From positions 1 through 42,348 of IMG/VR virus record IMGVR_UViG_3300027747_000892: 42,348 nt of DNA; one strand, given 5' to 3'. Of the stretch, positions 25,051 through 34,570 are shown one piece after another (position 1 is the first letter of the stretch; each line of letters opens with the position of its first letter). Source of the DNA: a virus. Both the position numbers and the translations under genes were made by a program. The notes beneath the pieces were generated by a model that saw nothing but the letters and a program-made list of their open reading frames with translations, made no database searches and was not told the DNA's origin.

Positions 25051-25696
25051 TATTAATGGTGTGTTAAGAGACACAATAGGAAAATTTGAACAATTGTATG
25101 AAAAACATTTAATTGATAAAGAAGAAGATCAATTTTTGGGACAAACATATGAATTGGATGTGTCAGGGAATACTGAACTAATTGAATCTTCAAAAGAAAT
25201 TTTTGAATATAAAAAAATATCGGATGTTACAAGTCTTGATTTATTCGGTCATTTTGCGTTTCAAAACAAAGAAGAACTTTTCAACTTTATGTATGAAGAA
25301 TACGCAATGGAATTGTTTGGTCATGCTCCGTCGACAGAGATGACCACATTTAACATTTTAAATGATTTATATCACGAATTAAGGGATGAAAACGAATTGT
25401 TAATTGTTTCAAGTGAGATTGGAAAATCAAAACCATCATCTCTTTTCTTTTTATCCAAATTTGGTTGTTTATTGGAAAAAGTAGTTTTTTTTGGTGAAAT
25501 AACTAAAAATAATATGTGGGATCAAGTAGACATTTTACTTACAGCAGACCCTGGCTTATTATTAGAAAAACAAGTAGGAAAAATTGTTGTTAAATATAAC
25601 ACAATCTACAATAAACACATTTCTTCAGAACTCGAAATATCTTCACTTTCTGAGTTTCAAGAAATAATTAAAAATTTAAAACATAATGCTGTTTAG
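25034..25696 (+). CDS. HAD-like protein with altered motif I
   Basis: A 220-residue protein resembling deoxyribonucleotidase-type HAD enzymes: GIDINGVLRDT at the N-terminus is motif I, LIVSSEIGKSKPSSLFFLSK covers motifs II-III and QVDILLTADPGLL motif IV. The second motif I aspartate is Asn (DIN instead of DxD), which usually impairs acid-base catalysis. It may be inactive or a binding protein. Confidence 0.55.
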   Translation: MRIGIDINGVLRDTIGKFEQLYEKHLIDKEEDQFLGQTYELDVSGNTELIESSKEIFEYKKISDVTSLDLFGHFAFQNKEELFNFMYEEYAMELFGHAPSTEMTTFNILNDLYHELRDENELLIVSSEIGKSKPSSLFFLSKFGCLLEKVVFFGEITKNNMWDQVDILLTADPGLLLEKQVGKIVVKYNTIYNKHISSELEISSLSEFQEIIKNLKHNAV

Positions 25697-25943
25697 TCTT
25701 TTTGGTGAAAATTACTACCTAGATTTAGATAAAATTGAAAAAGAAGTTGAGTTGTCAAACACCACAGGAGAAAGTCAATTTCATTTAATAAAATATGAAA
25801 TGGTAAAAATGATGGTAGAAACAATTCTTACAGAATCAGAACCTGTTGATGAAAAGTTGGGACCTAGTAATAGTGAACTCACAATACCATTTAAAATTTC
25901 TTTCAATACTTTAAGAGTTAAAAACATAATAAATAAACTATAA
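25686..25943 (+). CDS. Small protein of unknown function
   Basis: An 85-residue protein overlapping the HAD-like gene by 11 nt. LFSLFGENYYLDLDKIEKEV and KYEMVKMMVETIL look like one strand and two helices; the C-terminal SELTIPFKISFNTL is beta-like. No family is recognised. Coupled translation supports it as a real gene. Confidence 0.6.
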   Translation: MLFSLFGENYYLDLDKIEKEVELSNTTGESQFHLIKYEMVKMMVETILTESEPVDEKLGPSNSELTIPFKISFNTLRVKNIINKL

Positions 25944-25951
25944 ATAAAAAC

Positions 25952-27010
25952 ATGAACAACGATCAATTTGACAAATTAGAAAGGTCCATAAATAACATGA
26001 AAGAAAAACTTTCAAGGATTTATTTTATGGCACAAGACACAAAAGGAAATGTAAAAGCATCTGTTAGATACATCTATCAGATGGCAATGACTTTGAAGAA
26101 GAATGGTTATAATGCCATTATATTACATGAAAAACCTGATTATTTTGGGGTATCATCTTGGATGGGTGAAGAATACATGACAGAACTTGATCATAGATCC
26201 ATTGAAGGAACAAGTTTGGAGATTTCTCCTGATGATTTAATTATCATTCCTGAGATTTATGGTTTTGTAATGGATCAAATTACAAAACTACCTTGTGGTA
26301 AAATTGTATTAAGTCAGGCATTTGACCATATTTTTGAAACATTACAACCAGGACAATCTTGGAATCAATTAGGTTTCTACAAATGTATTACTACATCAAA
26401 CAAACAAAAAGAACTAATTGAATCTGTTATGAGAAATGTATCAATAGATGTTATTGAACCATGTATTTCTGACAATTTCAAAAAGAATGAATTTCCACCA
26501 AAAACAATTATTAATATTCACACAAGAGACCCAAGAGACACGGCAAATTTAATTAAAAGTTTTTATATTAAATTTCCACAATACAGATGGATCACTTTTA
26601 GAGACTTAAGAGGTTTAAGTGAAATTGAATTTGCTGATGCGATGAAAGATAGTTTTGTTTCTATTTGGGTCGATCAAACAAGTTCTTTTGGAACATTTCC
26701 ACTTGAATCAATGAAAATGGGTATTCCAGTATTAGGATTAGTTCCTGATATTACACCTTCTTGGATGAACGAAGATAATGGTCTTTGGGTTAATAATAAA
26801 ACAATCATTATTGACGTATTGTCAGACTTTATTCAAAATTGGTTAGAGGACAACTTAAATCCAACTTTATTTGAACAAATGGAAAAAACTATGGAAACAA
26901 TTAGTACGGTCGAAAAATTTGAAAATGATACTATTAAATTATTTTCAGAAATTTTTGAAAAACGTATAGCTTCTTTTGAAGATCAACTTTCTAAATTTGA
27001 AACAATTTAA
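25952..27010 (+). CDS. GT-B glycosyltransferase outside the main island
   Basis: A 352-residue protein. The N-terminal part (RIYFMAQDTKGNVKASVRYIYQM) and the donor-side block SFGTFPLESMKMGIPVLGLVPD, equivalent to the E(x)nG-PV segment of GT4-like enzymes, identify a GT-B fold. A C-terminal helix (about 310-352) looks coiled. It and the next GT2 gene lie between phoH and the late sigma factor, separate from the main glycan island. Confidence 0.75.
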   Translation: MNNDQFDKLERSINNMKEKLSRIYFMAQDTKGNVKASVRYIYQMAMTLKKNGYNAIILHEKPDYFGVSSWMGEEYMTELDHRSIEGTSLEISPDDLIIIPEIYGFVMDQITKLPCGKIVLSQAFDHIFETLQPGQSWNQLGFYKCITTSNKQKELIESVMRNVSIDVIEPCISDNFKKNEFPPKTIINIHTRDPRDTANLIKSFYIKFPQYRWITFRDLRGLSEIEFADAMKDSFVSIWVDQTSSFGTFPLESMKMGIPVLGLVPDITPSWMNEDNGLWVNNKTIIIDVLSDFIQNWLEDNLNPTLFEQMEKTMETISTVEKFENDTIKLFSEIFEKRIASFEDQLSKFETI

Positions 27011-27012
27011 TT

Positions 27013-27819
27013 ATGAACACAAAAAACACAATATCTATTATTTTACCGATTAAATCGGGAAAAGCGATTGGGTTCGAGGACTTTTTTGATAAGTGCATCC
27101 AATCAGTTAAAAATCAAAAAGAATATGTAAATGAACTTATCATTGTACATGGAGATGAAGACCTTTTAAAAAATCATTTAACTTCATACAACTTTGAAGG
27201 TTTAAATGTTATTTTTGAAACTTGGTCTGATCAACCAAATTTCGCTAAACAAGTTAATCACGGAGTTGAAATTGCAACTTCTAACTGGTGTTCTATTTTG
27301 GAGTTTGACGATGAGTATTCAAACATTTGGTTTAAAAACGCATTAAATTACATGGACATTTATAAAGATGTTCACGCATTTTTACCAATCGTTGTAGATG
27401 TAGACGAAAAATTGGTTTTTGCTGGATTTACAAATGAAGCAACATTTGCGGCAAATATATCTTCCGATATTGGGATTTTGACAAATGAAACATTACAAAC
27501 ATTCCAAAATTTCCAAACATCAGGTATGGTTTTCAAAAAAGAAAAATATCAAGAAATTGGTGGAATGAAATCAAATTTAAAGTTAACTTTTGGATATGAA
27601 TTGTTTTTACGTTTGACACACAATTCAGCTAAAATTATGACAATTCCAAGAATTGGTTACAAACACATGAATTTGAGAGAGGGATCAATTTTTTGGAATT
27701 ACAAAAATGGTGAAAACAAAATGAACCAAGATGAAGCTAGATTTTGGATTGAGACTGCGAAAAAAGAATACCTGTTCTCAACCGAGAGAGAAATAAATTA
27801 CGAACCTCAAGAAGTTTAA
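27013..27819 (+). CDS. GT2 family glycosyltransferase
   Basis: A 268-residue GT-A enzyme with ISIILPIKSGKAIGFEDFFDKCI at the start, a pattern like PNFAKQVNHGVEIATSNWCSILEFDDEYS with the DD metal site, and the late GYELFLRLTHNSAKIM segment. The last base overlaps the start of the sigma factor. It may act with the preceding GT-B enzyme on a virion or host acceptor. Confidence 0.82.
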   Translation: MNTKNTISIILPIKSGKAIGFEDFFDKCIQSVKNQKEYVNELIIVHGDEDLLKNHLTSYNFEGLNVIFETWSDQPNFAKQVNHGVEIATSNWCSILEFDDEYSNIWFKNALNYMDIYKDVHAFLPIVVDVDEKLVFAGFTNEATFAANISSDIGILTNETLQTFQNFQTSGMVFKKEKYQEIGGMKSNLKLTFGYELFLRLTHNSAKIMTIPRIGYKHMNLREGSIFWNYKNGENKMNQDEARFWIETAKKEYLFSTEREINYEPQEV

Positions 27820-28562
27820 TGTCTATTAATGAAAATGAGATAGTAGTTGAAAAGAAAAAGAAAGGTAGAAAACCAACATCTAATAATTATTTTGATGAAA
27901 GAGAAGAAACGGCGGTTAGAAATTTTTTAATCGCCGAATCTTATGAAGAAAAAAATAAGATTTACAACGAGTTTTTAAAAGAACCTTTAGATAAGATGAT
28001 ATCTTCAATAATTAGAAGATATAAATTGTATAGGAAAGACATGAACTACGAAGAGATACATGTGGATACACATTCATTTCTTATGACAAAAATAGACAAG
28101 TTCAAACCATCGAAAGAAAAAAAGGCTTATTCTTATTTTGGGACTATTTGTAAAAACTATCTTATGGGTCAAATTATGAAAGACCAAAAAGAAATGAACA
28201 GAAAGATATCATATGAAGATATTTCTTCTGATTTATGTAATAGAGAAGAAATGTCATACACCATAGATGAAGATATATTAAGTTCAGAATACATTATAAA
28301 AAAATTTTTAGAAAAATTAAAAGAAGATATTGATAATGTTGACATTGATGAGCAAGAACATAAATTAGGTGCGGCAATATACGATCTTTTTGAGAACTAT
28401 GGAACAATTTTTCCTGACACTAACAATAATAAATTTAATAAAAATATTATTTTGTTTGAATTAAGGGAAATGACAAATCTTTCAACAAAAGAAATTAGAA
28501 ATTCAATAAAAAAATATAAAAAATTGTATTTTGATTTGATACAAGAATTAGTTAAGACTTAA
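27819..28562 (+). CDS. Late-transcription sigma factor, T4 gp55-like
   Basis: A 247-residue protein. The central block KFKPSKEKKAYSYFGTICKNYLMGQIMKDQKE with KISYED corresponds to sigma-70 region 2 as retained in T4 gp55 (compare the gp55 pattern of KY-NPHAYITQACFNAF followed by a KERKE helix). In T4, gp55 directs host RNA polymerase to the TATAAATA late promoter. The C-terminus ends in a helix-turn-helix-like LREMTNLSTKEIRNSIKKYKK, absent in T4 gp55, which may read an additional element. It is placed just before the structural genes. Confidence 0.78.
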   Translation: MSINENEIVVEKKKKGRKPTSNNYFDEREETAVRNFLIAESYEEKNKIYNEFLKEPLDKMISSIIRRYKLYRKDMNYEEIHVDTHSFLMTKIDKFKPSKEKKAYSYFGTICKNYLMGQIMKDQKEMNRKISYEDISSDLCNREEMSYTIDEDILSSEYIIKKFLEKLKEDIDNVDIDEQEHKLGAAIYDLFENYGTIFPDTNNNKFNKNIILFELREMTNLSTKEIRNSIKKYKKLYFDLIQELVKT

Positions 28563-28571
28563 TATTTATTA
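28561..28571 (+). promoter_or_regulatory. TATTTATTA element before the 28575 gene
   Basis: Reads AATATTTATTA, overlapping the preceding stop codon and ending only 3 nt before the ATG at 28575. It fits the recurring motif, but the distance is too short for a normal promoter, so it may be chance or serve downstream genes. Confidence 0.3.
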
Positions 28572-28574
28572 ATC

Positions 28575-28946
28575 ATGGCAAGACCACCAAAAAAAGAAAT
28601 TAACTTAAGTAAAGAATCAATGTTATCTTTGATGCAAGAAATCTATAATGAACTTGTGGAACAAAGAAATACCGCCATCAGAATTCAAAATAAAATGTTA
28701 ACAATGATGAAGGAACCAGAAGATATGACTCTTATTGGTCCTGTTATTGAAAAACAACAAAAAATCATCAATGATTGTGTGGAGAAAAAATTAACCCTTT
28801 CAAAATTACAAGCACAAATTTGGCAAAAAAATACCGAAAAAGAAGAGGATTTTAAATTGTCTGATTTGGATATCGATGATGAAACTTTTCAAAATTTATT
28901 GAAAAAAGACATAAGTAATGATGGTACATATAAAATGAAAAAATAA
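28575..28946 (+). CDS. Small helical protein next to the sigma factor
   Basis: A 123-residue mainly helical protein (MLSLMQEIYNELVEQRNTAI, EKQQKIINDCVEKKLTLSKLQ) with an acidic tail. No motif is recognised. Its size and position right behind the gp55-like gene are like T4 gp33, the late co-activator, but no sequence similarity was seen. Other options are a tail chaperone or assembly factor. Confidence 0.6.
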   Translation: MARPPKKEINLSKESMLSLMQEIYNELVEQRNTAIRIQNKMLTMMKEPEDMTLIGPVIEKQQKIINDCVEKKLTLSKLQAQIWQKNTEKEEDFKLSDLDIDDETFQNLLKKDISNDGTYKMKK

Positions 28947-28952
28947 CACAAT

Positions 28953-30881
28953 ATGGCAGTTGATATTGATAACGAATTAAAAAAAGCGGCAAATAAAACT
29001 AATGTTTATAAAACCTATAAACAATATAAAAAAGGTTACGAAGATCTAAAAAAGAAAGCCGGAAATTCACAAGAAAAGTCGAATAAATATGTTTCGAATC
29101 AATTGGGTGATTTTGTTAAGTGGAGAAAAAAACATACCGCAAACGCAAAAACTTTTACCGATGAATTAATTACACAATTAAAAGAAATAAAAGGATCAGG
29201 TCTTGAAACAGATACTTTTATCAAAAGAGTTTTTGTAAATTCACTGAAAAAAATAAAACCAGAAGTTAAAAATTTAATTATTGAAACTGTTAAGTCGGCA
29301 TTGGCTTGTAGTAATGTGCAAGGATATCAATTTAACACAACATATTATATTCCGGTTAAATCTGTGGATTTGTTTGGTGTTTTAGAATCTTCTATTGATG
29401 ACAGAATTGGAAAATTATTCTATGAAGAAAAACCCGTACAATATGGTGTATTTCCTTTTTCAATGAATCGAGAATTATATGATAGAACTCAAAACTTAAA
29501 TCAACCATATTCGTCTGTTGCTGGTAATAATTATGTGGGAACATCTTTTCAAAATTTATTTGATATTTCTTATATTGATTCATATGTTGATCCAGTTACA
29601 TCTCAAACAATACAAGGAAGTTTTTTCAAAGTAGATTTAAAACCAAGAACAAATTTTCCAACTATAGATGAATTTTTAAATGACTACTATAGTTCAATCG
29701 ACATATTAAATTATAAAACTTTTTTTACCAATTTAGTTGATTACGTTACGGGAGCAATTTCTTTTGGTAGAGGTGATGGTAAATTGAAATTAGAATCGAT
29801 TCAAAAATCTTTATTGATTATGCAAAGAGTTTTAGGACTTTGTTCTGATTCGAATAAAGAAATAAACGTGGGTGGAACATCTAAAGTTTCTGAAATTGAT
29901 AATGTAGATGAATCATTTTATGAGTTTAATGATATTGATTTAAGAATTATTAATCAAATAACTTCCGATATAAAATTAGGTGTTATTGAGTTTGAGGAAT
30001 GTGATAATGTAAAATTACCAATGAACTTAGATGCGGTATTAACAGCATTAGACGATTTACAATTTAATGAGGACACTTCGGATATTAACGAGATAAATGC
30101 AGCATTAGGTATTATATATCCTGTAGTTGATGATGATGCGACTTATAAATTATCGGTGGATGAAGGGTTTTTTGAACAATTTGTAAAAGCATTAGTAAAT
30201 ACTGTTTTATCACCTAAAGCGGTTTTACCAATTATGATATCTGCAGGAATGTTAAATCAACCAATATTTAATCAAATTGATAACATCCAAGATTTTTTAA
30301 AAAAGTTTAAAAATTTTTTCAATGAGTTTTTAACAAAAGTTTCCGCAATATTTACAAAAGCAGTTTTTAATGAATTAAAAAAAGAAATAAAAGCTCTTGT
30401 TGCATTATTACTAAAAGATATTACGGACGAAAAAAAGAAAAAAAATTATCAGATGATTTTATCTATTGTAGCTTTAATACCCGCTCTGGTGAAAGTTGTT
30501 AAAGATTTTAGAGAATGTAAGAGTGTTCTTGATGAGTTATTACAATTATTAAATATTGGTGTTAAAAAACGATTGGATAAATTAAAAGAATCCGGATCAG
30601 ATTTACCTCTACCTTTATTATTATCTGCAAAACTTTTAGATGGGTATTCGCCGACAAGATCATTTTTAAATACCGTTCAAAATTTACAAGAATTAGGAAT
30701 TCCAACAGGACCGATGCCAGACGGTAGTCCAAATAAATTTTTAGCCTCAATTAAAGCGATGATTGATGGAAATTCTCAAGAAATTGCTGAAAATGGAAAA
30801 GTTGCAATAGGAATAGGCCCATTAACAATTACTCCAGCGGGGATTACAATACCAAAAGACGCATATGGAAAATTCATTTAA
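28953..30881 (+). CDS. Large putative baseplate/tail protein
   Basis: A 642-residue protein just upstream of the OB-fold baseplate protein. The first 130 residues are Lys-rich and helical. Two strongly hydrophobic helices occur late (VLPIMISAGMLNQPIF and MILSIVALIPALVKVV), followed by a Gly/Pro-rich tail (GPMPDGSPNKF, GIGPLTITPAG). Neither a signal peptide nor an enzyme motif is seen. A tail or baseplate role follows from position; a membrane-contacting or tape-measure-like role is possible but unsupported. Confidence 0.6.
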   Translation: MAVDIDNELKKAANKTNVYKTYKQYKKGYEDLKKKAGNSQEKSNKYVSNQLGDFVKWRKKHTANAKTFTDELITQLKEIKGSGLETDTFIKRVFVNSLKKIKPEVKNLIIETVKSALACSNVQGYQFNTTYYIPVKSVDLFGVLESSIDDRIGKLFYEEKPVQYGVFPFSMNRELYDRTQNLNQPYSSVAGNNYVGTSFQNLFDISYIDSYVDPVTSQTIQGSFFKVDLKPRTNFPTIDEFLNDYYSSIDILNYKTFFTNLVDYVTGAISFGRGDGKLKLESIQKSLLIMQRVLGLCSDSNKEINVGGTSKVSEIDNVDESFYEFNDIDLRIINQITSDIKLGVIEFEECDNVKLPMNLDAVLTALDDLQFNEDTSDINEINAALGIIYPVVDDDATYKLSVDEGFFEQFVKALVNTVLSPKAVLPIMISAGMLNQPIFNQIDNIQDFLKKFKNFFNEFLTKVSAIFTKAVFNELKKEIKALVALLLKDITDEKKKKNYQMILSIVALIPALVKVVKDFRECKSVLDELLQLLNIGVKKRLDKLKESGSDLPLPLLLSAKLLDGYSPTRSFLNTVQNLQELGIPTGPMPDGSPNKFLASIKAMIDGNSQEIAENGKVAIGIGPLTITPAGITIPKDAYGKFI

Positions 30882-31101
30882 TATTAACGAAAAAAAAATA
30901 AAGGCAGGAGAAATACTTCTGATTATTAAAGAACATAAAGAAAGATCAAACAAAGATCTTCAGTTGGCAATGGATTTTATACAAGAAGATTTCAAAATAA
31001 CAAAAGAGTCTTTGATAAAGTTGACACACCATTTAGATAAATTAGAAAACACTTATAATTTATTACATAAAGAATATTCAGATAGAATTAAAATAAAATG
31101 A
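30865..31101 (+). CDS. Small coiled-coil protein
   Basis: A 78-residue protein overlapping the preceding gene by 17 nt and the next by 4 nt. Almost wholly helical with heptad-like spacing (LQLAMDFIQEDFKITKESLIKL, LDKLENTYNLLHKEY). Probably a tail or baseplate assembly helper; function unknown. Confidence 0.6.
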   Translation: MENSFNINEKKIKAGEILLIIKEHKERSNKDLQLAMDFIQEDFKITKESLIKLTHHLDKLENTYNLLHKEYSDRIKIK

Positions 31102-32648
31102 ATGGAGATAAAAACATATTTCAAGGATTTGTAATAAATAATCAAGATCCTTTGATGCTTGGTAGAGTAAGAGCAGTCCCAATCGATCAGGTTGAATCGG
31201 CTTTATTACCTGAAAATTGGAATCCTGAAAAAGATATTTGGACGGAAAAAGATCCTATAATTTATCTACCTCTTTTACCGTATTATATTAGTCAAGTACC
31301 AGAAGTAGATGAATATATTCACATATTTTACTACAATAAAACACAAATAAACGATAATACCAAATTTTACATACAAGGCCCAATAACAAGACCTCAAAAT
31401 AATAAGTTTGAAAATTGGCACAACTCAGAATCAATGCTTGCTAGTGGTGTTTTCTTAAAACAAGCAAATAACATTAAAGACCCAATAAGTTTAGAACTAA
31501 AAGGTCAAACAAAAGGTATTTATCCTGAACCAGGAGATAATGCTTTATTAGGTAGAGGAACTGCTGATGTTGTCGTAAAAGAAAGTGAAGTTTTAATAAG
31601 GGCCGGAAAAAACATACCAACACAAACATCAAGTTTTAATTTACCAACACCAAGACAAAATAGGGGATTTTTACAAATATCAAACTTTGATTTAGAAAAA
31701 AAACAATTAGACCCAATTAAAAAAACATTATTTTCCAACAAACCACAATTAGTTAAAAAATTAATAGAATGGGAAATAACAACCGAGATTCAAATTACAG
31801 GATTTACATCAGGAGGTGGAACAACAGGATCAACTTTTTACAATGGTAACATATCACTTTATTCGTTACTCCCTAAAGATAAAACTAAAAGTACTGAAAT
31901 TAATATGAACACACCACTTGATCAATATAAAAGTGGCGTTGAATATAAATTAGAATTTACCGGTAAAACTCAAGATGAGGGTGTTAAAATAATTAACCAA
32001 TTTATAAATGGAGTTAATAGTGGGAAGATAAATATTGATGGGTATGATCAATTTCCCTTAGAGAATGATTCAAGATTAGAAAAACAATTTCCATTCTACT
32101 TTAGACCAACAAAAAACAATATAGACAAATTATCTTCTTCAGCATCCACAGATTTTAATATGGTTAATAATTTCTTTAAAAAAATCAAATTATTACCTTC
32201 AGACAGACAATTTGGAAGCGTATTGGTGTGGTCAAAAAATGTTGTTGGGGAACAATTAAGTTCAGATAAAATTACATTAAAACAAAGTATTTACACACCA
32301 AATCCTGTTTCATACGGAACTATGGCATCAGATTTTATTTATTTTCTTTCTCATAAAACAGATATACCTTCTAAATCAAAAATAAATCTACAACCAAAAG
32401 AAACTTTGTATGGTATTGAACAAGAGTATTTTACACAAAATGTATTACCAAATACAGATCCAATGGTTAGAGGTAACGAATTAATGAAACTTTTAAGTTT
32501 AATTGTTCGATTTTTAGGGTCACATGTTCATAATATAAATGAAGCTCCAATTCCAATCGGAGTTGATGGAACTCAATTAGATGAAATCAACAAAATCCTA
32601 CAAGACGCAGATAATTCAATATTAAATCAAAATATTAGAATTAATTGA
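31098..32648 (+). CDS. Baseplate hub protein with gp5-like OB fold
   Basis: A 516-residue protein. The N-terminus FQGFVINNQDPLMLGRVRAVPIDQ matches the OB-fold opening of T4 gp5/VgrG-like proteins, and KGIYPEPGDNALLGRGTADVVVKESEVLIRAGK continues that fold. The C-terminus NELMKLLSLIVRFLGSHVHNINE is the conserved final helix with an HVH motif seen in phage baseplate proteins. No lysozyme domain is visible. It probably forms the hub at the tail end that contacts the host envelope. Confidence 0.78.
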   Translation: MNGDKNIFQGFVINNQDPLMLGRVRAVPIDQVESALLPENWNPEKDIWTEKDPIIYLPLLPYYISQVPEVDEYIHIFYYNKTQINDNTKFYIQGPITRPQNNKFENWHNSESMLASGVFLKQANNIKDPISLELKGQTKGIYPEPGDNALLGRGTADVVVKESEVLIRAGKNIPTQTSSFNLPTPRQNRGFLQISNFDLEKKQLDPIKKTLFSNKPQLVKKLIEWEITTEIQITGFTSGGGTTGSTFYNGNISLYSLLPKDKTKSTEINMNTPLDQYKSGVEYKLEFTGKTQDEGVKIINQFINGVNSGKINIDGYDQFPLENDSRLEKQFPFYFRPTKNNIDKLSSSASTDFNMVNNFFKKIKLLPSDRQFGSVLVWSKNVVGEQLSSDKITLKQSIYTPNPVSYGTMASDFIYFLSHKTDIPSKSKINLQPKETLYGIEQEYFTQNVLPNTDPMVRGNELMKLLSLIVRFLGSHVHNINEAPIPIGVDGTQLDEINKILQDADNSILNQNIRIN

Positions 32649-32657
32649 TATTTATAA
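32647..32657 (+). promoter_or_regulatory. Candidate late promoter element
   Basis: GATATTTATAA ending 11 nt before the ATG at 32669. Identical to the element at 34142-34152, with the same spacing. Confidence 0.5.
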
Positions 32658-32668
32658 AGAAAAAATAA

Positions 32669-34138
32669 ATGTCAATTATTAACTCCTACTTTAGTAGAAA
32701 CAACACAATAGTATATAATAGTTATGTGAATACGGGAAGAAACCCTGTAATGCAACTCTATTATGGTGATGGGGGAATTGCTAACCCTGTTGGATATTCA
32801 AGATTTATATTTGATTTAAATTTAGATTTATTAAAAGAAAAAATCGCAAACGGAACAATTTCAACAAATTGTCAAAATAGTGAAATAACTCACGTTTTGA
32901 AGATGACAAACACATCGTCATTTAATGAGGAATTACTTAATACATCTATGCCCGATGGAAGTATGAGGGCAACATCTTTTGATTTAATACTTTTTAGAAT
33001 ACCACCAGTAAATTTTGATCCGGCTTTTCCACAATATTGGGATGAAGGTGTTGGTTATGATTTTTATGATGTTCCTGATGTTTTAGGACCAAACAGGGCT
33101 TATTCTGACAGACCTTCAAATTGGTTTCAAACAACAACAATCAATAATTGGGAACAAGCAGGGATTTATAATAATAGAAATGTTGGTTTAGTTCCGTTTT
33201 CAGCAATTACCATTGTTGACATTCAGCACTTTGAATTTGGAAATGAAGATATTGAATTTGACATGACACAAGAAATTAATGATGTGTTAAATGGGGTTAT
33301 TCAAAATCCAACAGGGTGGGGAATTGCTTATTTACCACAAGTAGAGAATTTATCAGGTACAACTGGATCATATTCAGTTGGGTTTTTTACTCGTCATACT
33401 CAAACTTTTTATGAACCATACCTTCTAACAACATACAACGATTTAATTGAAGATGATAGAAATAATTTTTCTATGGGTAGATCAAATAAATTATATTTAT
33501 ATATATACGAAAACGGTGATTTTATTAATTTGGATCACACTCCTTTGGTTTCAATTTCGGATTCACAAGGAACTCCAATACAAGGTCTTCAAAATCTTCA
33601 AACATGTTTAAGAACAAGGGGGGTTTATGAAGTTACATTACCACCACTAATAGGGTATCACACACCATGTATGTTTACAGACACTTGGTCTAATATAGAA
33701 TTAAATGGTTTTAATTTACCAAACCAAATTAATGAATTTACCGTGTACCCATTTAAAAAATCCATTCAAATTGGAACAAATACAAATGATCCTGCACAAT
33801 ATGGTTTTTCTTATTATGGATTAAAACAAAATGAGAAAATATTAAACACAGATGTTAGAAAAGTTGGGGTTATTATTAAACAAGCTTATACCACAAACAA
33901 ACAATTACCAAACGTTGATGGTCAATATAGAGTTTATGTTAAAGAAGGGACTACTGAGGTGATTGTTCAAGATTGGACTACTTTAAATAGAACACCAAAT
34001 GAATATTATTTCATATTTGACACAAGAGATAAAATACCAAATGAATACTTTGTGGATATTAAAGTAACAACATCAGGTCAAATAAATGTTTATAAACAAC
34101 AAATTAATTTCTTTATTGTGAATGTTAAATCAGAATAA
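32669..34138 (+). CDS. Putative virion protein with DNRLRE-like fold
   Basis: A 489-residue protein. SRFIFDLNLDLL, later FDMTQEINDVL, GWGIAYLPQVENL and FFTRHTQTFYEPYLLTTYND follow the pattern of DNRLRE/CBM-type beta-sandwich modules found on cell-surface and phage appendage proteins. The second half (about 270-489) is another beta-rich region without recognised motifs. It is preceded by its own late-type element. A surface or fibre role is inferred. Confidence 0.65.
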   Translation: MSIINSYFSRNNTIVYNSYVNTGRNPVMQLYYGDGGIANPVGYSRFIFDLNLDLLKEKIANGTISTNCQNSEITHVLKMTNTSSFNEELLNTSMPDGSMRATSFDLILFRIPPVNFDPAFPQYWDEGVGYDFYDVPDVLGPNRAYSDRPSNWFQTTTINNWEQAGIYNNRNVGLVPFSAITIVDIQHFEFGNEDIEFDMTQEINDVLNGVIQNPTGWGIAYLPQVENLSGTTGSYSVGFFTRHTQTFYEPYLLTTYNDLIEDDRNNFSMGRSNKLYLYIYENGDFINLDHTPLVSISDSQGTPIQGLQNLQTCLRTRGVYEVTLPPLIGYHTPCMFTDTWSNIELNGFNLPNQINEFTVYPFKKSIQIGTNTNDPAQYGFSYYGLKQNEKILNTDVRKVGVIIKQAYTTNKQLPNVDGQYRVYVKEGTTEVIVQDWTTLNRTPNEYYFIFDTRDKIPNEYFVDIKVTTSGQINVYKQQINFFIVNVKSE

Positions 34139-34141
34139 AGA

Positions 34142-34152
34142 GATATTTATAA
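34142..34152 (+). promoter_or_regulatory. Candidate late promoter element
   Basis: GATATTTATAA ending 11 nt before the ATG at 34164. Confidence 0.5.
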
Positions 34153-34163
34153 AATAAAATATT

Positions 34164-34553
34164 ATGGCATTAGTAAATTTTGAATTATGTTCCCAACCAG
34201 GTGTTTTTGTTGCGGTAAATGATCTTGGAGTAACTCCTGCTCCAACCACAGGTGAAACTTATTCTATCACTTTATCGGGAACAACATATTGCGCAACCTT
34301 AGTTAGTGGATCACCATCAGGACCTGTATATGATTTAGGAACTCTTTTTGATTCTTGTTCTTCATGTTTTCAAAGTATACCAGTAACAGCAAATACAATT
34401 TATGAAAGTTGTGTTATCTGTGATCCGTGTTTATCGGGAGGAACAGCAACCGCAACTGCAGTTCCCCACCCTGTATGGACTGGTTTATACGGAAATGATG
34501 TTATTCAAGGAAATGCAGTTCAATTAGGAGGACAAAACGGATTATATAGTTAA
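34164..34553 (+). CDS. Small Cys-containing virion protein
   Basis: A 129-residue protein rich in Gly, Thr and Ser, with nine cysteines, five of them clustered as CSSC and CVICDPC. YGNDVIQGNAVQLGGQNGLYS at the end looks like a beta-tail. Together with the Cys-rich segments in the fibre and capsid proteins it suggests cross-linked or metal-bound virion parts. It has its own late-type element upstream. The role is unknown. Confidence 0.6.
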   Translation: MALVNFELCSQPGVFVAVNDLGVTPAPTTGETYSITLSGTTYCATLVSGSPSGPVYDLGTLFDSCSSCFQSIPVTANTIYESCVICDPCLSGGTATATAVPHPVWTGLYGNDVIQGNAVQLGGQNGLYS

Positions 34554-34570
34554 AAAATAAAAATAAAAAT

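Noticed and set aside
28953-30881. Tape-measure protein
   Set aside because: Two hydrophobic helices are present, but the protein lacks the long coiled repeat character and expected length for a T4-like tail; kept as an unspecified baseplate or tail protein.
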